A stretch of 64,000 bases of DNA, taken from contig CM055611.1 of NCBI GenBank assembly GCA_029379385.1, forward strand, positions 1,736,001 to 1,800,000. The letters are read 5' to 3'. The notes under the pieces were generated by a model, which saw only the letters and a list, made by a program, of their open reading frames with translations, was not told the origin of the DNA and ran no database searches. Positions within the stretch are counted from its first letter, which is position 1; each line of letters starts with the position of its first letter. A program made the position numbers and the translations under genes. The stretch is from Quillaja saponaria (lineage: Eukaryota > Streptophyta > Magnoliopsida > Fabales > Quillajaceae). This document shows positions 1 to 11,907 of the stretch, piece by piece.

Positions 1-435
1 TTAAGGTATGATCAATGTTGCAAGAGATTATTATATTTGTTATACATGTTGTGTTGAGTGATATTAGTACCCTTTGGGTACGATTTTCCATTCACAGAGT
101 CCATAGGACTCACCCCTCTCTTATAGATTTTTTTAAGTAACAGGAGTTTAGTATATGGCGTCGCTGAGCTTGTGACTTGCAGATTAAGTACGGCAAGGTA
201 ATTTCAAGCTCTTAGACTTGAAGTTAAGGATGAAAGTCTGCAGTCACACTAGAACTATAAGAGTGTCTAATTTCGTGAGATATAAGCATCCAGTTATTTG
301 TCTTGTTTATGATATGGATGGAGTGGAGCTCTTTGTTATCTTTATGTTATTATTGTGTGAAATTATGAGCACATGTATTTGTATTTTAAGACATGTTCTG
401 TATTGCAGGGAATCTAAGCCAAAATTTTCAGTAAC

Positions 436-1290
436 TTGTTAATTATTACAGGAAGTAATATCATGAGCACTGTAGGTTTGTTACATTGTTTTGAAGTCAG
501 AGTTACGATGAATTGGTTACTCAATCCTCCGGCCAGTCATGCCTCCATGAGAGGTGTGACAAAAAGAACCCAAATAGCTGATAATGAAAAGTTTGAAAAT
601 TTAATGAGAAGATATCAAGATCGTTCCAAGTATATATCTGTTGATACTGAAGAAGAAGAAAATGATGATGATGATAAAAGTGGTAGTAATAATAGTGGTG
701 ATAATGGAGGAGATAGAGGATAATGCAACAGAGGTGGAAGTTCAGGTGTAGTATTCTTTACTGAATAGCAACGATTTAATTATTGTACTCAAGATACTGA
801 TCATGGGTATCGACCATTACATGAAAATGAAAAGCGTTATGGTCGAAGGAAAAAAATAAATAATGAAAGTCAAATGCAAAATGATGGAGATACAATGATA
901 GTGGATGCTGAAAGTTTGACTTCAGACTTTTCCTCATTTCATTTGGGTGGAACTAACATGCATAGAGATGATTCTTCCACTTATAGTTCTAGGTATGGTA
1001 TGGGTCTCAACCATCTGAATATGATGCTTCTAATTTCAATTATGGTTAATTATCCTCTAACTATGACTATGATGCATCTTCTGGATATGATACACATTCA
1101 TCATCTTCTCACCTTGGTTATTTTGCTACACAAACTCAAAATTTTGGATACAATATTGAAGATTTTCAGAAATATGTGAGAGAATATGAGATACATTTAT
1201 GTCATCACATGAGTTATGATCAGTATTGTAGGTGTGTTGAACAATACTATCAATTTTTTCTTAAACAATTTCAATGTTTCTGGATATGCA
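436..1290 (+). pseudogene. Degraded coding-like segment, possibly the C-terminal tail of a hAT-type transposase
   Basis: A reading frame at about 502-723 gives a short basic/hydrophilic stretch followed by an acidic run (EEEENDDDDK) and Asn/Gly/Ser-rich sequence, then a stop. After 723 the coding character continues through further stops and frame changes: a segment containing TQDTDHG near 790, then Ser/Tyr/Asn-rich sequence to about 1180, then a Tyr/His-rich stretch near 1200-1290. Low-complexity acidic and Ser/Tyr-rich tails of this kind follow the dimerisation domain in some plant hAT transposase-like proteins, but I see no catalytic or BED domain here, so the assignment is a guess. No intact gene can be drawn. 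Confidence 0.3.
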
Positions 1291-1299
1291 CTTGCTAGA

Positions 1300-2010
1300 C
1301 ACTCCACAGCTGGTTGGATGTGATTGTAATTTAATATTGTTCTAGAATTACTATGTTTGTGTTATGATTTTTACTTTGATATGTATTTATTAGTGCTCTA
1401 TGTATTAAATTATTCATGTTAGATAGTTACAATTATTATAATATGTGTTTTATTATATGTTTTCATGTGTTTCCTAAAACATTAACGTTTCCATACCATT
1501 TCTATACTATTTTCTGAATCATTTCCGTTTCTAGGCTTGTCAAAACAGTCCCTCGAAACGAAACTTTGTTCCTTGGATGTAACAAAATTCGTAAGTATTG
1601 TTGATGGATTTAAATCCATAAGATTTGGTGATGGATGTAAATGAATCCATCAAGAATTCTGATATTGAAAATACATAATCGAATTTAGATTAGAATAAAA
1701 CTTTTGTATTTGGTGTTGTAAAAAATTAAATTTCAAAGGTGAGTACGTTAGAAGCTCAATTAGGCTCTAACAAGAGTACATTTGGTTCAAAAAGAATTTT
1801 GTACTTTGATATTTAAGTTTAGGTGGAAGTAAAATTGAATAAAGAAGAGAATTATGATTTAGATGTTATTTGTTTGATATCATCTTAAAAAATGTATTGA
1901 ATATAAATGTTATATTTTTGTATTCATATGAAAAAAAGAATGATGTGTTTTATTAAACATTAGTTGTATTTATATATGAAAATTAACAAAATCATAAGAA
2001 TAATAAATTT
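1300..2010. other. AT-rich spacer, no gene recognised
   Basis: No reading frame with recognisable domain content. The sequence is AT-rich. A Thr/Phe-rich stretch near 1480-1570 may be a continuation of the decayed element to the left. Nothing further can be supported. Confidence 0.5.
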
Positions 2011-2011
2011 A

Positions 2012-2042
2012 AATATATATGTATATATATATATATATATGT
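2012..2042. repeat. (TA)n microsatellite
   Basis: Alternating T and A, interrupted once by G near the start. It is one of several TA tracts in the window. Confidence 0.9.
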
Positions 2043-2198
2043 AATTATATTTGATCATTTCTTAATTATCCCCAACTCAAACCGTACCATTGCCATTGAA
2101 GTGGAAAACTTTGTACTGTTTAACAAGTGAGAAGGCTGACACTTATGACGTTAATATACATGTGGGGTCAGATAACACTTTTGCATTTGCTCCAATAA

Positions 2199-2296
2199 AA
2201 TTGGAATCCACGCAAGTAATACACTTTTTAATTATTAGACAATTCTTAGATTTGAATCCACGAAGTAATATACATTTTTATTACTAGACAATTCTT
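2199..2296. repeat. Tandem duplication of a ~49-bp unit
   Basis: Two adjacent copies share the pattern GAATCCACG..AAGTAATA followed by a T-rich stretch and TAGACAATTCTT. The second copy differs by small indels. Related wording (ACATTTTTAACCACTA) recurs near 3048 and 8590, so the unit is part of a dispersed repeat. Confidence 0.75.
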
Positions 2297-2299
2297 TAT

Positions 2300-3184
2300 G
2301 ACTAATTAATAAAGTCTGAATAATTGCGATGTACAGATGTCGACTTGTCCTTTTTCTCAGTTACAAGATAATTAGTATAGATTATTTTATTATAGGTTCA
2401 TTTGGTTTATTATAAACAAATAATTATATAATATATCTTTTATAGTTATTATATTATTTTTTTATTATATAAATTTATATTATCAAATATAATATAAGAG
2501 AAAAATAATAATATATATCTATATTATTTTGTTAATGTTAAATATTATTTCAAAAAATAAATAAGGTAATGGATTCTAAAATTAGGGCCAATAGATAGCA
2601 GTAAAAGTGAGTTGGCAGTCATTATTTAGCTATTATCCTTGCACACTTGTCACAATTTTGTTAAAAAATTATTGTCTTAATTCTTTATTATTATTTTTAC
2701 ATCTTGTAACGGTGAGAATTTTTTAGCAACAAAACTATTGGAGAATATGACACGTGTTACAGGGATCATAAATAAGTAATTAATACTAACTTAATTTTAC
2801 TGCAACCCTCTCTGAACAAAAGGACAATATTCATACTTCTTTAAGATGATGGCAGTCCGCAGAACGATACAAACTGCATAGTACGTCTACCTGGAATGAT
2901 GATGATAGAGAATTGTTGTCTATTGTTTGATTAAGTAGTATTTGGATATATTTGTACGTGTCTAGATTAAGCAATTATGTTGCTTTGCATTTTATGAGAA
3001 TTTTTTTTTTTAATAGTCTCCTTTAATGAAATTCAAATCTATGAATTAATACACATTTTTAACCACTAAATAATAAGAAGTGAAATTTGAATTAGATTTG
3101 AGTTTAAATTTAAATTTAAATAATATATGATTTGATTCGATATTTAAAATAGTATTCGAATTCAAATTGTTGTCTCTATTTATA
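2300..3184. other. AT-rich intergenic stretch
   Basis: No gene seen. It contains a poly-T run near 3001 and a repeat around 3020-3170 with many GAATTC/AATTCAAA motifs. A related stretch lies at 8560-8780. Confidence 0.5.
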
Positions 3185-3890
3185 AACAATAATATACTTT
3201 ACATGTACATAAATAAACTTAATTTAAGTTGTCTCCATTTATAAATGAAAATGACTTAACTTAATAAAAGAAAATTTTAAAAAATTATTATAATGATTAA
3301 TTTTTTGAACCATATTTTTATTGCTTATTAGAGTTATTTAATTTATAAAAAAATTTAAAATAAATCTATGTTTAAATGAAGTCAGCAATTATTATTGATG
3401 CTATTTTTTTTTCTTAAATAGAAAATATATTTTTATATTAAAAATTTATGTATAATATATTTTTTAAAATTTAAAAATTCACATTATATAATACTTTTAA
3501 AATAAAATAATAAATATAATTTTATAATACTTAACAAACAATAATATACTTTACATGTACATGAATAAACTTAATTTAAGTTGTCTTCATTTATAAATGA
3601 AAATGACTTAACTTACAAAAAGAAAATTTCAAAAAATTATCATAATGATTAATTTTTGAACGATATTCTCATTCCTTATTAGAGTTAATTAATTTTTAAA
3701 AAAATATTAGAATAAATCTATGTTTAAATGAAGTCAGCAATTATTATTGATGCTATTTTTTTTTCTTAAATAGAAAAGATATTTGTATATTAAAAATCTA
3801 TGTATAATATATTTGTAAAAATTTAAAAATTCACATTATATAATACTTTTAAAATAAAATAATAAATATAATTTTACAATACTATTAATT
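3185..3890. repeat. Tandem duplication, two ~351-bp units
   Basis: The sequence beginning ACAATAATATACTTTACATG near 3185 is repeated starting near 3536 with few differences. Both halves contain the same internal landmarks (AAGTCAGCAATTATTATTGA at about 3378 and 3730, and a TTCACATTATATAATAC stretch at about 3477 and 3829). The opening part also occurs once near 53240, next to the third copy of the large non-coding unit, and the closing part matches about 15738. Confidence 0.85.
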
Positions 3891-4654
3891 AATAATAAAT
3901 CTCACAAAATAAAAAAATAAAAAAAATTCGTGCATCAAGGCCAAATTTAGTATAACTTAGAAATGGTCCCACTCTTTTATTCTGTAATAGCTTTTCATTA
4001 CTTTTTAATCATATTTATATATATTAGCCACATCCATGATTTATGAGTATTCTCATATTAAAGATGTGAGTCTAATATTGTTATGGTCTAGTTAGAGATT
4101 TTTTTCTATTTTGGGTGTTTGTTTTTATTTTATTTTAAATAAAAAAATAAATAAGAACTTATTAGAAGAGCTTTTTTTTAAAATTGACAAAAAATAACCT
4201 GTGACTTAAAAGAAAAAGAGTCAGAATTTATAAATAGATAATATTATATGAAAATTTATGATTAAAAAATTAATTAAAGCTCGAAAAGAAAAATAGGGTT
4301 TTAACTTATAAAATAGTACAGATATTTATATTATATTTTGACCTTTTGATTCTTACTCGTTTTCATGCACGCGTTTTCTGGTCTCAGACCTAGAGAGTCC
4401 GGATGGGTTCACATGTGTGGAATAAATTGGCGCATGATGAATAACGACGCCATAATGCGCCATGTATGGTAACGTCATAAGTCTCACGGACCAAAATTGC
4501 CACATGTTGACTCAATGATGTGAACAACGTCATAATGCATCATGTGTAAAGTGCTTTTGGTAGAAAAACGTGGAGTACTCACTCTTTATTTCAAATAAGT
4601 CTAATTTTTTTTTAATAAATTAAGCATGAAATTATTTATAATATTAATTTTTAT

Positions 4655-5310
4655 TATTATTTATTTTCATAATTATAATGACAAAGCATGTCATTTAAAA
4701 TTAAATTACTTTTGGTGCACTTGTAACTTATCACCAATGATTTAAGTCATAAGTAGATTAAGCATAAAAATATTACTAAAAAATAATTTACTTTTATTTT
4801 TATAATTATAATAACAAAACATGTCATTATTGATTAAATCGTTATTAATGCTCTAACAACTTATCACAATGACATAGGTCATAAGTAGTTTAAGAATACG
4901 AAAGCAAATCATTTAAGATTAAATCACTATTATTGCTCTTATAACGTATCACCAATCAATGAGGTCAAATGTAAATGAAGAATAAAATTACAAAAAAAGA
5001 ATATAAAAGTTATTCTTTATTTTCATAATTATAATAAAAAAAGGTATGTCATTTAGTATCAGTTCACTATCAATATTCTTACAACCTATCACCAATGATA
5101 TTGGTCATAAATAGATTAAGAATGAAACTATTAACAAATAATAGTTCAATTATTCTTTATTTTTATAATTATAATGAAAAAACATGTCATTTAGGATTAA
5201 ACCATTATCGTTGCTTTTACAAGCTATCACCAATGATCTAAGTTATAATTAAGAAGATTAGAAGTGAAATTATTAAAAAAAAAAATTATTATTTTTTTTC
5301 ATAATTATAA
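4655..5310. repeat. Tandem repeat array A, ~120-bp monomers (copy 1)
   Basis: About five imperfect monomers, each with ATAATTATAATGACAAAGCA-like, GTCATTTAGGATTAAATCAC, CTTACAACCTATCACCAATG and AAGTAGATTAAGAATGAAAT-like segments in the same order. The same array occurs at about 17920-18545 and 55325-55955. Confidence 0.8.
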
Positions 5311-5514
5311 CTTAACAGTGATTCAATTGAGTCTTCAACTATATTGAATCAGCGGACTGGCGAATTAACTAAATGGTGATTTTAGTAGTTTTAGTTGACT
5401 GAGCTTGAGTTGTTGTTTCATTTCAGCTGACTAAAAATTATTCATGAAAAGGCTCACTAGCTTCAGCTGACTGGCTTCAATTGTTGACTAAATATGTAAT
5501 ACCAAAAACGAAAA

Positions 5515-5700
5515 AAGAAAAAAAGTCGCACATTGATTTTAGGAGGTGATCATTGTGTTGTTTATAACACACAAGAATCAACTACTTCGTACGTTCAAGT
5601 TAGCATTTTAACTCATATGGTATAAATTATAGATTATTGGCAAGATACTAGCACCAGTTGGGTTTGGTGTTATAAATGGTATTAGAGCTAGATTTTGATC
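5515..5700 (+). mobile_element. TRIM-like LTR plus primer-binding-like site, copy 1
   Basis: A block starting with an A-run and GTCGCACATTGAT, then TTGTTTATAACACACAAG, ends with TGTTATAAATGGTATTAGAG at about 5668-5687. TGGTATTAGAGC differs by one base from TGGTATCAGAGC, the plant initiator tRNA-Met primer-binding sequence of many LTR retrotransposons. Copies 2 and 3 contain a second similar block downstream. Here the second block is blurred. Confidence 0.5.
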
Positions 5701-5989
5701 TTGGGACATATGGGTTATGGGCCCAATTGGCCCAAATACCCAAAAAAAAGAAAACAACAATCTACATTGCGGTTAAAATGCAAGACTAAAAGTACTTGAT
5801 AGTTGGTCATTGGTTCTTGTGGGTTATAGACAAGACAATCAATGTGGAACTATTTTTTATTTATTTATTTTTTTTTGCGTGGTGGGCCAGGTCATTGATA
5901 GGCCTATGCCTCAAGAAATCCTAATCACTTGAGAGAGGATCCTGGTATCGAGCCTTGAGGAGAACATCAAGGATTTAAATGGGGGAAAT

Positions 5990-7395
5990 ATAAGATCAAT
6001 ACTTATGGTATACTATTAAGAAAATTTTGTATTTAATTCATGATTAATTATTAATTTCAAACTTAATTCTTAGGGTTTATTTGGATGAAAGGGAATGGAA
6101 GGAGAGGAAAGGAGATGAGAGGGTAATATATCTTTTTCCTTGTTTGAGAGTTTTTTTTTTTTTTAATGGAGCGAGAGGAATCCTTCATTTTTTTAACTTC
6201 CAAGTGTGAGAAATGATAAGTGTCAATTTTCCTCCACTCTCCTTTCTTTTCCTCCCCTTTCCCTCCATCTATCCTCCTCTCCTTTCCCTCTAACTCCCAA
6301 GTAGACCCTTAAATAATTCAATTAATTATGGATCTTTATTGATATCTTATAAAATCACTACTTATGATTTATGATTAAATAAGATTTTTGTTTAATTCTC
6401 CATTAATGGCTAATTTTAAAATTTAATTCTTACGGACTCATTTAATAATAAATAATGCACTAAATAGTTATAGGTCAAAAGACCACTACTTATAATTTAG
6501 GATTAAATGAAATTTGTGTTCAATTCATGATTAAGGACTAATTTCAAAATTATATCTTAAGAATTTCAATTAATTATAAATCATTGATGATTGCGTATAT
6601 GATCACTACTTATGATTTTGATTCAGATGGGATTTGGGTTGAATTCATAAATAAGGGCTAATTTCAAAATGAATTCTTTAAGAAATTTCATTTAGTTATG
6701 ATTTATTCACTCTATTCCAATTAGATCATCAGTTATAAATCATATAGGTCACTACTTATGATTTAGGGTTAAGTGAATTTTGTATTTAGTTCATGATTAA
6801 CTATTGATTTCAAAATTAATCCTTAAGTAATTCAATTAATTATAGAGCATTAGTGATAGAGTATAAGATCACTTCTTATAATTTAAGATTAAATTTTTTT
6901 ATTTTTAATTCATAATTAAAGACTAATTTGAAATTTAATTCTTAAATAATCCAATTAATTATGATTTATGCATTCATTTCCAAGATAATTAGTTATATAG
7001 TATAAGATCACTACTCATGATTTAGGGTTAAGTGAGTTTTGTGTTTAGTTCATGATTAATTATTGATTTCAAGATTAATCTTTAGGTAATTTAACTAATT
7101 ATAGTGCATTATGATAGCATATAAGAACACCACTTATGACTTAGGATTAAATGAGATTTGTATTAATTAATGGCTAATTTCAAAATTATTTCAATTCATT
7201 TAGTTATGATTTATTCACATCATTTCAAGATCCTTAGTTATAAATTATAAAATCACTAAAATTATGATTTAAGATCATGAGAGAGTTTGGTGTTTAATTT
7301 TTAATTAATTATTGATTTTAAAATTAATTTTTAAATAATTCAATTATTATATATGAATAATTAGTGATAAGATATAAGATTTAATTTTATTTTTT
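5990..7395. repeat. Tandem repeat array B, ~115-125-bp monomers (copy 1)
   Basis: Repeated segments in order: TAAGATCACTACTTATGATT, TAGGATTAAATGAGATTTGT, TTAATTCATGATTAAGGACT, AATTTCAAAATTAATTCTTA, AATTCAATTAATTATGGATC and TTAGTGATAG. About ten imperfect monomers are present, interrupted by a MITE at 6073-6308. Related arrays are at 17560-17900, 19170-20500, 54960-55310 and 56570-57950. Confidence 0.8.
6073..6308. mobile_element. Tourist-like (PIF/Harbinger-type) MITE
   Basis: A 236-bp insertion with terminal inverted repeats: left end GGGTTTATTTGG, right end the reverse complement of GGGTCTACTTGG. It is flanked by TTA on both sides (6070-6072 and 6309-6311). The arms are purine-rich on the left and pyrimidine-rich on the right, so it can fold on itself. 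The corresponding places in copy 2 (about 19455-19475) and copy 3 (about 56868-56885) read straight through a single TTA, which serves as an empty site. Confidence 0.85.
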
Positions 7396-7719
7396 TATTT
7401 TTTTTGTCACTTTGACTTTACACATTATATTTTATGAAGATGTCCACGGACAATATGTATCAAAAACAATACCTAATGCATAAATGAAGCTCCTTTACAG
7501 AATTTACAGAATTGCAGCTTGCCAACTGCACTCACAAATTCTTGAGGTCATCAGGGTGGACCCATAGTATAGGCAAGCTTGGTCATGAGCCCGGGCTATT
7601 ATCTTTTAGCTACTAGTAGTATCAATAGGAATGGATGCCATTTGAAATATAAATTGTTTCGGCCCAGTGGTTGAGTTGTGAATTACAATTTTGGTTTTCA
7701 GACTTGTTTCGTGCTTATA

Positions 7720-7980
7720 ATTGCAAGTCAATAGGCGGCCAATTTTTTGAAGAATAAGGTTCATGATGTTTTTTTTTTTGTTGACGTATAATCCCTACAT
7801 CGTTAAGGCTCGGAGGCTTCACTCTACATAAATATAAGTTGAAGAAATTCTCATCTTAATTAGTACTAATTGATTGGTTTTCAGAGTAATGCACTTGTTT
7901 TATTTTATTTATTTATTTATTTTGGTCCAAATCCCTTATTTTCACTTCATTATATTTTTACTTTTCTTTTTGTGATTTCT
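7720..7980. other. Spacer related to the 5' flank of the NPF gene at 47733
   Basis: The stretch TAATTGCAAGTCAATAGGCG onward to AAGGTTCATG (about 7720-7768) matches about 47596-47645, just upstream of exon 1 of the plus-strand NPF copy. Between them a ~150-bp stretch with an ATTTATTTATTTATTT run takes the place of most of exon 1. Confidence 0.6.
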
Positions 7981-8253
7981 ATGTTCATTTGGGGTACAAT
8001 TATTTTTTCTATATGAAATATATATGAACTCTTCTAGCTAGTTTTAATTAATGTAATTTTTACTTCTCACAGGTTTGCTTGTAAGCCTTAGTATTGTGAT
8101 TATGCATTTGCCTCTATCTTGCTGGTTTTTTACACTGATAAAAAGGTCTTAGAGAGGAGCTACATCTAATGAGAGCTGCAATTTTCTCACGTCTCAAATA
8201 CCTATATTGGTGGTTTCAAGACTATCACATTCTCTTATGCTGCTTATGTTATA
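7981..8253 (+). pseudogene. NPF transporter pseudogene G (end of exon 1 and exon 2)
   Basis: A remnant of a plus-strand NPF (NRT1/PTR family) gene, closest to the copy at 47733-49790. The last codons of exon 1 (ATGTTCATTTGGG) are followed by a GT donor at 7994. Exon 2 begins after TTCTCACAG at 8073 and ends before a GT at 8254. Exon 2 lacks one G early (GTATTGTGATTATG against GTATTGTGGATTATG in the other copy), which shifts the frame, and an internal block of about 45 bp present at about 48018-48063 is missing. No exon 3 follows. It sits convergent to the minus-strand remnant at 10338. It cannot make a transporter. Confidence 0.8.
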
Positions 8254-8289
8254 GTAAATGCAACATTGCATTTACTTATTTAATTAAGG

Positions 8290-9022
8290 TAACACATCTA
8301 AAATTATTTGTTCGATCTCACTGAATAATTTAAATTTTTGAATAATAAAAATAATTTTTGACATGTTGGAATACATGTTCTAGAACTCCATTTCTACAAG
8401 TGTTATTTGTTCTCATAATTAAATTTTAGCATGAGGTAACTTGAGGTTGCTTGTAGTTTATTATTATTTGTTAAGAATGGTATATATTGAACGGGATTGT
8501 TATGTTTTATTCAACATTATCTCAATATATTTTTATGATAATTTTATATTTCACCGTCTTTGAGATTCGAATTTATAAAGTAACTTGCATTTTTAACCAC
8601 TAGACAACGAGGAGTAAAATTCAAACAAGATTATCATAATCCAGATTCAAGTTCGAATTCAAAAATTCTAATTCAAACTGTTTAAATTCGAATTCAAGTA
8701 CAAGAATTCGAATTGAATTTAAATAGTACAATATTCAAAACTAATTAATTAGAATTCCAATCTTATAGGCAAATTTTTAAGGTTAATTAGATTAATATGA
8801 GGTAAATAGGACATTCTTTATTATAATTTATTATTATTATTTCTATTTCAATTCAGTTCTAAAAAGTTTGAAAGCCATATGAGATGTAATGAACAATACC
8901 AAAATTTGGATTTTTGAATGTTTATATGAGGTGATATATAATAAATAGTTTATAATTCATTACAAAGGACTTAATATGCTCTTGTATACCTTTCTAGTTG
9001 TCTTGTGTGGATAAATGTTTTT
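8290..9022. other. AT-rich spacer
   Basis: No gene seen. 8560-8780 holds a repeat rich in GAATTC/CGAATTCAA motifs that resembles 3020-3170. Confidence 0.5.
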
Positions 9023-9580
9023 AGGGGTGTGCAAAAAATTCGTCAACTCGCTAATCTGTCAACTCAGGACCGACGCACCCTAACCAGCCCAAAACTCATC
9101 AAAAATCAAGCTTAAAGTTGAGTGACATTTTGTTCTTTATTTCGAGTTAGGTCGGGTGATCGGGTTGGAAAATTTTTAATTTAGGTTCACCCGATCCATC
9201 CAATATTATTATTTATTATTTTTTATATAATTATTATGCATAAATATGAAAATTTCCTATCTAAATATTAGATTTTAACTTATAGTTAAAAGTGTCTTTT
9301 TTATTTTGGCTTTTAATTATACTTTCTAATGTTAAGAATTTTAATTTATATTTATTTAGTTAAATTTTTTATAAATTAGTATTTTCTTTTAATATTTTAG
9401 ACTAAAAATAAATTTTTACTTATAAAGTCTTCAACCCATCCGAATTTTATATTGGTAACATTTTCTCTCACTCAGTCACCCAAACTTTTAAAATTGGATG
9501 GAACTTTGGTTTACTCGATTTGGCCAGGTCGAGTGATATTTGGACTCCACCCGACCTGACCAATCCGGTTTCACACCCGT
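9023..9580. mobile_element. MITE-like element with short terminal inverted repeats
   Basis: The left end AGGGGTGTGCAAAAAATTCG is mirrored by the right end TTTCACACCCGT (reverse complement ACGGGTGTGAAA). The inner arms are also partly complementary (GGTCGGGTGATCGGGTTGG near 9150 against CCACCCGACCTGACCAATCC near 9547). About 558 bp with no coding capacity. The ends resemble common plant hAT-type MITEs. A clean 8-bp target duplication could not be read, so the class is provisional. Confidence 0.55.
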
Positions 9581-10337
9581 AATTTTTATCAGGCATGTGT
9601 GGAACAAAAGGCCAAGGCAACATCTAATACGTACATAGCAATTATTCAGACTTCTTAAGTTCCATCTTTCTAATGAGTGCAATGATCTGGCAGACTGCAC
9701 AATACTTTTATCATGTGAAAACTAGAAGTATAATTCAACAAAAATGTTAAGAAGATACATGATGTCCTAAAAATAATTTTGACATTTTATATTTTTCAAA
9801 TTATTATTCTAACAGTCTCATGTTCAATTCCCTTAGGATCATGAAGAGGTAAGATTTAGAAAATGGGAAGGCTATCGAACTATAACAGTAAGTTTGTTGG
9901 AAATGCGTGAAGAATGTGATAGGCACTCAAATATACAAATGATATTTAAAGAGAAAAATATAATATTATAAGGAAAACTTTAACAACTTATTTCAATGAC
10001 CAATACAAGATATAATGCCGAGTAAACCTAAATATTACAAGACTCAATATAACATATTTATACTAATAATATTAACTCATTAACAGCTAGTAACTCTCTA
10101 CTAATTAATAACTCACCACTAATAAGGGTTAAACACCTATTACTAACAATAAAACTCTCACTAATATACAATTAATTACGTTTTCATAACTCACCACACT
10201 AATACATAATTAACTACTAATTTATATCATTAATTATTTTATGTATTCTCTTAGGAGTTAGAAATACTAAAAAATCAATTTCAAAATACAATTCCAACAG
10301 TTTCGACTAATAGTAATTCTAATCAAGTTTCTTGGTA
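9581..10337. other. Spacer including the conserved 3' flank of the NPF copies
   Basis: 9740-9900 (AAGATACATGATGTCCTAAA ... TCTCATGTTCAATTCCCTTA) matches the 3' flank of the NPF pseudogene at 38642 (about 38470-38640) and of the gene at 27762 (about 27140-27620, split there by a LINE fragment). 9590-9720 resembles 15305-15390 and 21650-21750. No gene is seen. Confidence 0.6.
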
Positions 10338-11429
10338 CTAGAGATGGTCCCCTGACTGATTGGCTGCCATAAAAGCATCTTCACAAATTACATCTGCAGA
10401 TTCCTTTTGAACTACTTGATGAATTTGTTCTAAAGTTTGCTCAAGATAGTTTGGTTCATCATTCTCCTCCGTATAATCATTCATATAGCCATATTTAATG
10501 CAGTAGTACACATAAATGCAAAGTAAAATAGAACTTAGTATTGCTAATACCAGATAATACTTATCCAAGTGACTGTCGTTTATAGTGTTGTCAAACCAAC
10601 TCTTGAATGTGAGCACATATGGTATGTTGAAAAACTTTCCAATACCCAATACTAACTCGTTGAATGGCCCCGAAAAGGTCCAGGCACATGATTATAGAAG
10701 AACTTTGCGAACAGCAAATCCTTCCATTAGTCTTGATAATAAAAATTGTGGAATTAAAGCAAGAATACTCATGGAAATAGCCATCTCTGTATTATGAAGG
10801 GCGACATTTTCTTCTTTAATCAAATGTAGTCTATTGAACTCCACCTGCCTTGTTGTGATGCTGCAAAGTACAGCACCAATCATGCCAGCACCAATCCTCT
10901 AGACTATAATACTTTGTTTTTTCCAATCCCTCCACCAAAATATAAACACCACTAGTTTACTTATGAGGGACTTGAGTAAAAACATAACAGAGACACCAAT
11001 CCCAAACCCATTAAATATATAAGGATTCAAGTTGCTAGACTGCTCAACAAAGAAAGTGTTGTCTGCAACAACTACCAAACTATAAGCGAAAAATATCAAC
11101 AACAAATGTAACAATCTAGACAGATGTATTACTTCCCTCACTTCTTTAACACTGCAAATAAGCCCATACTTCTTCTATGTTTCCAGAAAACAAACACGGT
11201 TTGGAAATTTAGACTGTGCATCACTAATTATTGCCGCTTTGTTTAACCATCTAAAATGTATTGGAACATGAGGTAACAACTGCAGTTGAGCTCTTTTATT
11301 TTTCTAGACTTAATTCTCACACTGTCTTTGATTCTTCCAATAATACCCTTCTTCTGAATCTGGGTATTTGTAACGGAATCTCCGATTACCTACATTAAAG
11401 ACTCTACAGATGGTAATAAGGGGGCTACC
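10338..11429 (-). pseudogene. NPF transporter pseudogene A (C-terminal half of exon 3)
   Basis: Homologous to the C-terminal two thirds of the complete NPF protein encoded at 27762-29824, including the SSNLNPYI segment, a RIGAG segment and the final helices ending in a KYGYMNDY tail. It is broken by a nonsense codon where the relatives have Trp (TGG to TAG, near 10901), by a 10-bp deletion near 10680 relative to the gene at 27762 that shifts frame, and by another stop near 11180. Upstream homology stops at 11429, where a hAT-like end begins, so exons 1, 2 and the first part of exon 3 are missing. It sits convergent to remnant G. Confidence 0.88.
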
Positions 11430-11700
11430 CAAGGGAGGATCTTTCAAAGGATCAGAGAGGGCCATGACTTTCCTAAAATTTTTCAAAAATATTTATACTA
11501 TAGTGCAAAATTAATTTTAACTTTTATTTTCTCTAATTTAATATCATAGCCTCTCCAGAAATAAAAGCTGAATAACATTTTCACTTTTTAAACTACAAGA
11601 CTAATGAGTTAAAACTTAAAGCCTAATAGGCAATAAGATTCTTATAAAACATTAAGTTAGAGTTTCTCTTGTCTTCACCTTGTAATTTGTATTACAAAGA
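11430..11700. mobile_element. hAT-like element end (fragment)
   Basis: Starts CAAGGGAGGATCTTTCAAAG exactly where NPF homology ends. It runs parallel to 32267-32620 (shared landmarks CCTAAAATTTTTCAAAAATA, GAATAACATTTTCACTTTTT and GCAATAAGATTCTTATAAAA). Only the left end is present; the other terminus is lost next to an L1 fragment. At 32267 the same family shows an 8-bp target duplication, typical of hAT. Confidence 0.65.
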
Positions 11701-11723
11701 TCTTAAAGCTCATTGTATTATGA

Positions 11724-11907
11724 AGATCTTAAAGCTCTATGGTGCTTCGGGATAGTTGATCAATTTTGACAAGTCTGAACTTTCTTTTAGTTGAAACGTG
11801 GATGACAATTTGAAGACAAATATCCAAGTTGGAATGGGAATAAAGGCAGTTGAAAGTCACTTGAAGTACTTAGGATTACCAACAATTTTTGGAAGATCCA
11901 AGAAGCA
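11724..11907 (+). mobile_element. L1-type LINE reverse transcriptase fragment
   Basis: Translation in the frame starting AAG at 11724 gives YGASG, then INFDKSELSFS, then a segment with AVESHLKYLGLPTIFGRSKK. The KYLGLP and GRSKK motifs are characteristic of the region after the catalytic core in plant L1 LINE ORF2. Two in-frame stops interrupt it (about 11754 and 11796). The 3' side is cut by the copia LTR starting at 11908. Confidence 0.75.

Larger units (their letters stand above)
3830..7395. repeat. Large non-coding duplicated unit, copy 1 (most diverged)
   Basis: Shares ordered landmarks with copies 2 (about 15738-20500) and 3 (about 53240-57950). These are the ATAAATCTCACAAAATAAAA stretch, the TTCTTACTCGTTTTCATGCA block near 4351, the CACGTGT/GCACCACGTGTAAAG area near 4520, array A, the TTGACTGAGCTTGAGTTG block, the LTR/PBS-like block and array B. 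It carries no open reading frame. It is more diverged from copies 2 and 3 than those are from each other, judged by eye. Confidence 0.8.

Noticed and set aside
218..442. 74-codon open frame
   Set aside because: Hydrophobic low-information translation without family motifs. Probably chance.
4655..5310. CRISPR-like array
   Set aside because: Monomers are ~120 bp, diverged and AT-rich throughout, in plant nuclear DNA. This is a satellite-type tandem repeat.
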